This document shows, piece after piece, positions 33,079 to 36,037 of a DNA stretch of 36,037 nucleotides. The notes below the pieces were generated by a model. The model saw only the letters and a program-made list of their open reading frames with translations, did no database searches and was not told the origin of the DNA. A program made the translations under genes and the position numbers. The stretch's first letter is position 1. Each line of letters begins with the position of its first letter. Source of the DNA: Alphaproteobacteria bacterium (GTDB lineage Bacteria > Pseudomonadota > Alphaproteobacteria > UBA2966 > CAIVPW01); the NCBI GenBank assembly GCA_018658465.1, contig JABHVE010000013.1:1-36037 (forward strand), read 5' to 3'.

Positions 33079-33123
33079 GAGCAGATCGTGGCAGGCAAAT
33101 GCCCGGCACGTGAATCTGATCGG
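33079..33123 (+). repeat. Bulged palindrome, copy 20
   Basis: Outer head CGTG/CACG, inner GGC-AAAT-GCC with imperfect pairing between; foot GAGCAGAT and TGAATCTGATCGG. Opposite orientation to copy 19. Confidence 0.85.
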
Positions 33124-33130
33124 CAAAGAA

Positions 33131-33580
33131 CTATGAGCCGCCGCCTTGGCGGCGGCGGCGCGAACCCTGCTTGCGCTTTTTCTTGCGGTCGCCATTTTTG
33201 CCTTTGCCACGGAAAAACGCCGCGACCTCGGCGGGCAATGCCAAGTGAATTCCCAAAAACGCTTTGCGGCCATCCATTGCCGAGGCCCCTTGACCGCTGT
33301 CGAATAGTGCTGCCCGGCCACCACTGAGCGACGACCTGGGGGATTTTTCGGCACGCTTCCACAAAATTTCCAGGGCCATGGCGAACAGCGGTTTGGCGAT
33401 AGGCGCGACCGTGCGACCCGTTGTCATGGTGGTCGGCACCGGGATCGATGCGGCAGCCTGAGACCCAGCCATAAATGCTTTGAACGCCGCAGCCGTGGCA
33501 TTGGGTGCGGACGGGCCTCCGACGTTTGGAGCTCCCGGTGCCGTGGGCAGGGCTGGGGACGTGGGGGGCAATGGGCTCAT
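33131..33580 (-). CDS. Small basic protein, unknown function
   Basis: Function not recognised. The ATG at 33580 gives 149 residues. The first ~45 are rich in P, A, S and T (PLPPTSPALPTAPGAPNVGG); a middle block, LFAMALEILWKRAEKS, looks helical; then DGRKAFLGIHLALPAEVAAF; and the C-terminus is very basic (GKGKNGDRKKKRKQGSRRRR). Such tails are seen in nucleic-acid-binding proteins, but the G/C-rich tail codons could also be chance. It is flanked by palindromes on both sides. An alternative start lies 18 bp upstream. The call as a real gene is moderate. Confidence 0.5.
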   Translation of the reverse strand: MSPLPPTSPALPTAPGAPNVGGPSAPNATAAAFKAFMAGSQAAASIPVPTTMTTGRTVAPIAKPLFAMALEILWKRAEKSPRSSLSGGRAALFDSGQGASAMDGRKAFLGIHLALPAEVAAFFRGKGKNGDRKKKRKQGSRRRRQGGGS

Positions 33581-33727
33581 AACCCCAAACCTATGCAAAT
33601 TTTACGCCCAACCGGCTAGTTGGCGAAAGCCGCTCCCGGCCTCGTGTGACAAAAATTTCGGTCAGGTATTTTTGACCGGCCGCGGGAAAAACGGCCCTGC
33701 TTTCCGGCAAATTCTACCGTCTGTCGA

Positions 33728-33767
33728 GTGCAGATCGTGTTCCGAAGGAACACGTGAATCTGAACGG
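33728..33767 (+). repeat. Bulged palindrome, copy 21
   Basis: Head CGTGTTCC-GAA-GGAACACG (8 bp); feet GTGCAGAT and TGAATCTGAACGG. Head differs from copy 22, which is 13 bp away. Confidence 0.93.
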
Positions 33768-33780
33768 AAAGATTTAATGA

Positions 33781-33819
33781 GTGCAGATCGTGGCTCTTGC
33801 GCCACGTGAATCTGAACGG
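33781..33819 (+). repeat. Bulged palindrome, copy 22
   Basis: Head CGTGGC-TCTTGC-GCCACG (6 bp); canonical feet. It lies 14 bp after the adenylate cyclase stop codon. Confidence 0.93.
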
Positions 33820-33833
33820 TGTGTAAAATGCGG

Positions 33834-35876
33834 CTACTTCGAGGCGAAGGCCTGGACGCCGTTCCAATCTGGCCCCGGGGGATCCCCCAAAATCAGCACA
33901 GCACGTTCGGCGTAAATCATCGCCAGAGGGTCTTCGGGATATTGGTCGCCGTATTCCGATGTTGCGGTAATCAAGGCCTGCCAATCCCGAAACAGATACG
34001 TGTCGTACACCACCTGCCATTTTTCGAACTTGGTGATGGTTTCTTGGGAAACCGTTAGGCCATCGGGGGCCTTGGCGACCCCTGGCAGGTACCCCGCCAG
34101 CTCGTAGATTGCCACCGGTTCGATCACACCTTTTGGCAGGACCAAATCCGCCGGGCGAAACAGGAACCGGTCCTGGCATTTTTGGCGGATTTCTTCGGAA
34201 GCCAAAATCTGCACGCCATAGAATTCGGCCAAGCCTTCCAGCCGCGACGCCAAATTCACCGGCGACCCAAACACGGTGAAATCCAGGCGGCGATCCGACC
34301 CAACGTTTCCGACGATGCAGTCGCCGGGGTGAATGCCAAGGCGGGTGTACAAAATTTCTTGTCCCGCAGCCTCCCATTCCGCGTTTAGGCGATCGGATAA
34401 TGCGGCGCAGCGCAGGGCCGCATCGCAGCCCAAAAGTTCATGGTTGTCCTGGGGCAACGGCGCGTTCCAGTAGGCCATGATGGCGTCGCCGACAAATTTG
34501 TCGACGGTGCCGCGCACATCCAAAACTTCGGACACCATCTGATCGAAATAGATCGACAGCAACTGCATCAACGCTTCCGGCTCCATGCGTTCAGAAATCG
34601 TCGTGAAGCCTCGGATATCGGTGAACAGCACGGTGATGGGACGACGGTCGCCGCCGGGCTCAACTGGGATGTCCGACGACAAAATATCCAGGACCAGTTG
34701 TTTGGGGACGTATTTGCCGAACGCCCGCAGGCCGTCCAGGGCAGTGTTCATTGCCTTGGCTTGGTTATCCAATTCGCGGATGCGACTGGGAGGCAACGGT
34801 GCGATTTGTTCTAGGTCGAGACGGCCGAGTTTCTCGGCACCCACGGTCACCAATTCAATGGGGCGAGCGATGGTTTTGCCCACCAACCCCGCGACGATCA
34901 GCGATATGAATAATGCGCCAAGGCCGATGTATCCGGCATTGGCGACGCGCTTTCGGGCCAGGTCCACCTCAACCGAATCTCGCCAGGCACCCGCGCCCCA
35001 CTGGACGTCTCCATAGGCGTCGATCCAGCGGACAAAGGCGACGAATTCGTTCCCATCTACATCCAATCTGTAGCGTTCGAAACCACCATCCAGTTCCGCA
35101 TTGGGTCTTTGGCTTCCAAACGCCTGCAAAACCGGGTCGTCGATTTCGGGCAGGGTCAAAAGCGGGTGACCCTCGTTTTGGCTGGGATGCAAATCAAGCA
35201 AGGTCGGATGGCCAAGGACGTGATCCCGGCCAAACAAAATGAATCCAGTGCCCTGATAAGCGTCGCCAAATTCAGTGATCAATCTGGAAAGCTCAGACAC
35301 TGTAACGGACGCAATCAGTACGCCAACTGGCTCGCCTCCGATTTCGATGCGCTGCCTGCGGGTCACGTGGACCGCCTCGTTGGCAAAGACCGGCTCGCCC
35401 CAAAAGGCTGCCGGTGAGGCTAGCCCCTGATCGACGGCCGCGACGATCGCCGGATCGTTTCCGAAATCCGTCAGTTCCCAGACAATTCCGCCAGGGCCAG
35501 GTGCGACCCGTCTAGCAACATAGGCTTGATGCGCAGGGTCGAAAAATCCAAAGGAACGAAAATGCGGATTTGCGGACATTGATGCCGTAAGGATCAATTC
35601 CAGTGCGCCCAGGTCTGCCAGGTCGATTTCACCCGATTCAAGCCGTGCCGCAAGATTTTCAATGTTGTGGAGGGCGGGCTCAAGTTCATTGGCGATGATG
35701 TCTTCTACGTTGGTGACGATCAAACCCATCAGCCGGTTGGTTAGTTCTTCGGTATTGAGCCGGGCGGTGCTCCATTGGATCCACAGGACAGCACTGACCG
35801 CAACCACCACCACTATGCCGATGCTGGTGGCTAGGGTGACCGAAATGGAAACCAACGCTTGGGACGGTGTTTTCAT
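33834..35876 (-). CDS. Membrane-bound class III adenylate cyclase with sensor domain
   Basis: Makes cAMP from ATP. With the ATG at 35874-35876 it has 680 residues; a longer frame to 36011 only translates palindrome DNA. Layout: membrane helix (about 12-35), a periplasmic Cache-like sensor (about 40-310), second membrane helix (about 314-335), a HAMP-like stretch (ARPIELVTVGAEKLGRLDL), and the cyclase domain (about 410-600). Metal ligands are Asp420 (VLFTDIRGF) and Asp464 (FVGDAI); Lys460 and Thr534 (DFTVFG) fit ATP rather than GTP; Asn541 and Arg545 (VNLASR) stabilise the transition state. All catalytic residues are kept. The ligand sensed is unknown. Two palindromes lie upstream. Confidence 0.9.
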   Translation of the reverse strand: MKTPSQALVSISVTLATSIGIVVVVAVSAVLWIQWSTARLNTEELTNRLMGLIVTNVEDIIANELEPALHNIENLAARLESGEIDLADLGALELILTASMSANPHFRSFGFFDPAHQAYVARRVAPGPGGIVWELTDFGNDPAIVAAVDQGLASPAAFWGEPVFANEAVHVTRRQRIEIGGEPVGVLIASVTVSELSRLITEFGDAYQGTGFILFGRDHVLGHPTLLDLHPSQNEGHPLLTLPEIDDPVLQAFGSQRPNAELDGGFERYRLDVDGNEFVAFVRWIDAYGDVQWGAGAWRDSVEVDLARKRVANAGYIGLGALFISLIVAGLVGKTIARPIELVTVGAEKLGRLDLEQIAPLPPSRIRELDNQAKAMNTALDGLRAFGKYVPKQLVLDILSSDIPVEPGGDRRPITVLFTDIRGFTTISERMEPEALMQLLSIYFDQMVSEVLDVRGTVDKFVGDAIMAYWNAPLPQDNHELLGCDAALRCAALSDRLNAEWEAAGQEILYTRLGIHPGDCIVGNVGSDRRLDFTVFGSPVNLASRLEGLAEFYGVQILASEEIRQKCQDRFLFRPADLVLPKGVIEPVAIYELAGYLPGVAKAPDGLTVSQETITKFEKWQVVYDTYLFRDWQALITATSEYGDQYPEDPLAMIYAERAVLILGDPPGPDWNGVQAFASK

Positions 35877-35967
35877 CGTCCCATACCAATGATCTATCAC
35901 GCAGGTCGATTGTGATTGATATAGTTGCAAATGCCTAGTTGAGTACTGGGTAGACCTATTTTGGAGA

Positions 35968-36008
35968 GTGCAGATCGTGACCGTCTTCGGTCGCGTGAAT
36001 CTGAACGG
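35968..36008 (+). repeat. Bulged palindrome, copy 23
   Basis: Head CGTGACCG-TCTT-CGGTCGCG with one T-G pair; feet GTGCAGAT and TGAATCTGAACGG. It lies 91 bp upstream of the adenylate cyclase start. Confidence 0.93.
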
Positions 36009-36016
36009 CAAGGAGA

Positions 36017-36037
36017 GTGCAGATCGTGACCGTCTTC
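36017..36037 (+). repeat. Bulged palindrome, copy 24 (cut by window edge)
   Basis: The visible left half is identical to copy 23, 8 bp away; the rest lies outside the window. Confidence 0.85.

Noticed and set aside
35877-36011. 45-residue N-terminal extension of the adenylate cyclase (ATG at 36011)
   Set aside because: The extension translates palindrome copy 23 (FRFT...) and low-quality sequence; the ATG at 35876 directly precedes the first membrane helix.

Overview
The window is chromosomal DNA of an alphaproteobacterium, most likely a Rhodospirillales-type organism. This rests on gene order and gene content: a dgt-argS-SPOR-scpA-scpB block, a tatABC-serS block, a pcm-popZ-valS block (PopZ/DUF2497 is alphaproteobacterial), erpA next to xth and dgt, and a common alphaproteobacterial palindrome at 27783-27811. 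No phage, plasmid, integrase, transposase, rRNA or CRISPR array was found. Nearly all genes are on the minus strand.

Layout. 1-2785: serS (cut by the window edge) and tatC-tatB-tatA. 2858-6747: a ferric-iron ABC transporter (ATPase, fused permease, periplasmic binding protein), with two Fur-like boxes upstream. 7091-7423: a small lipoprotein on the plus strand. 7528-8866: two tandem, paralogous membrane proteins of unknown function. 8913-15071: a tightly overlapping operon, dgt-argS-SPOR protein-M50 protease-scpA-scpB. 15282-16474: erpA and exonuclease III on the plus strand. 16480-21390: an SQR-like flavoprotein, a DsrE-like protein, a frameshifted unknown gene with a 38-codon ORF in front, ilvD and a DUF2306 membrane protein. 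21401-23328: an NfeD-like protein, then queF and a YhhQ-type queuosine-precursor transporter, which are divergent. 23662-24580: the wreck of a sensor histidine kinase. 24775-27645: a lipoprotein, a DUF5946-like protein and a BcrA/B-like ABC exporter. 27824-32655: valS, a lipoprotein cupredoxin, popZ and pcm. 32904-32977: tRNA-Cys. 33131-36037: a small basic protein and a membrane-bound class III adenylate cyclase.

The outstanding feature is a dispersed family of about 24 bulged palindromes of roughly 40 bp in the intergenic spaces. The feet are constant: GTGCAGAT on one side and TGAATCTGAACGG on the other. The head between them is a stem-loop whose sequence differs from locus to locus but stays self-complementary. 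Two copies show compensatory changes, one in the head and one in the outer helix. Neighbouring copies usually carry the same head. Copies supply stop codons, sit 13-19 nt before three consecutive start codons, and host or abut other repeats. I cannot match this family to a named element from memory. It is the best candidate for something undescribed here.

Other points of interest: the usual scpB-tatA neighbourhood is split by the iron-transport and paralogue genes; nagZ is absent, with an M50 protease in its place; tolC is absent between pcm and popZ; and a histidine kinase has lost its catalytic core through a deletion with a frame change. All assignments are from reading the sequence; no database search was possible.
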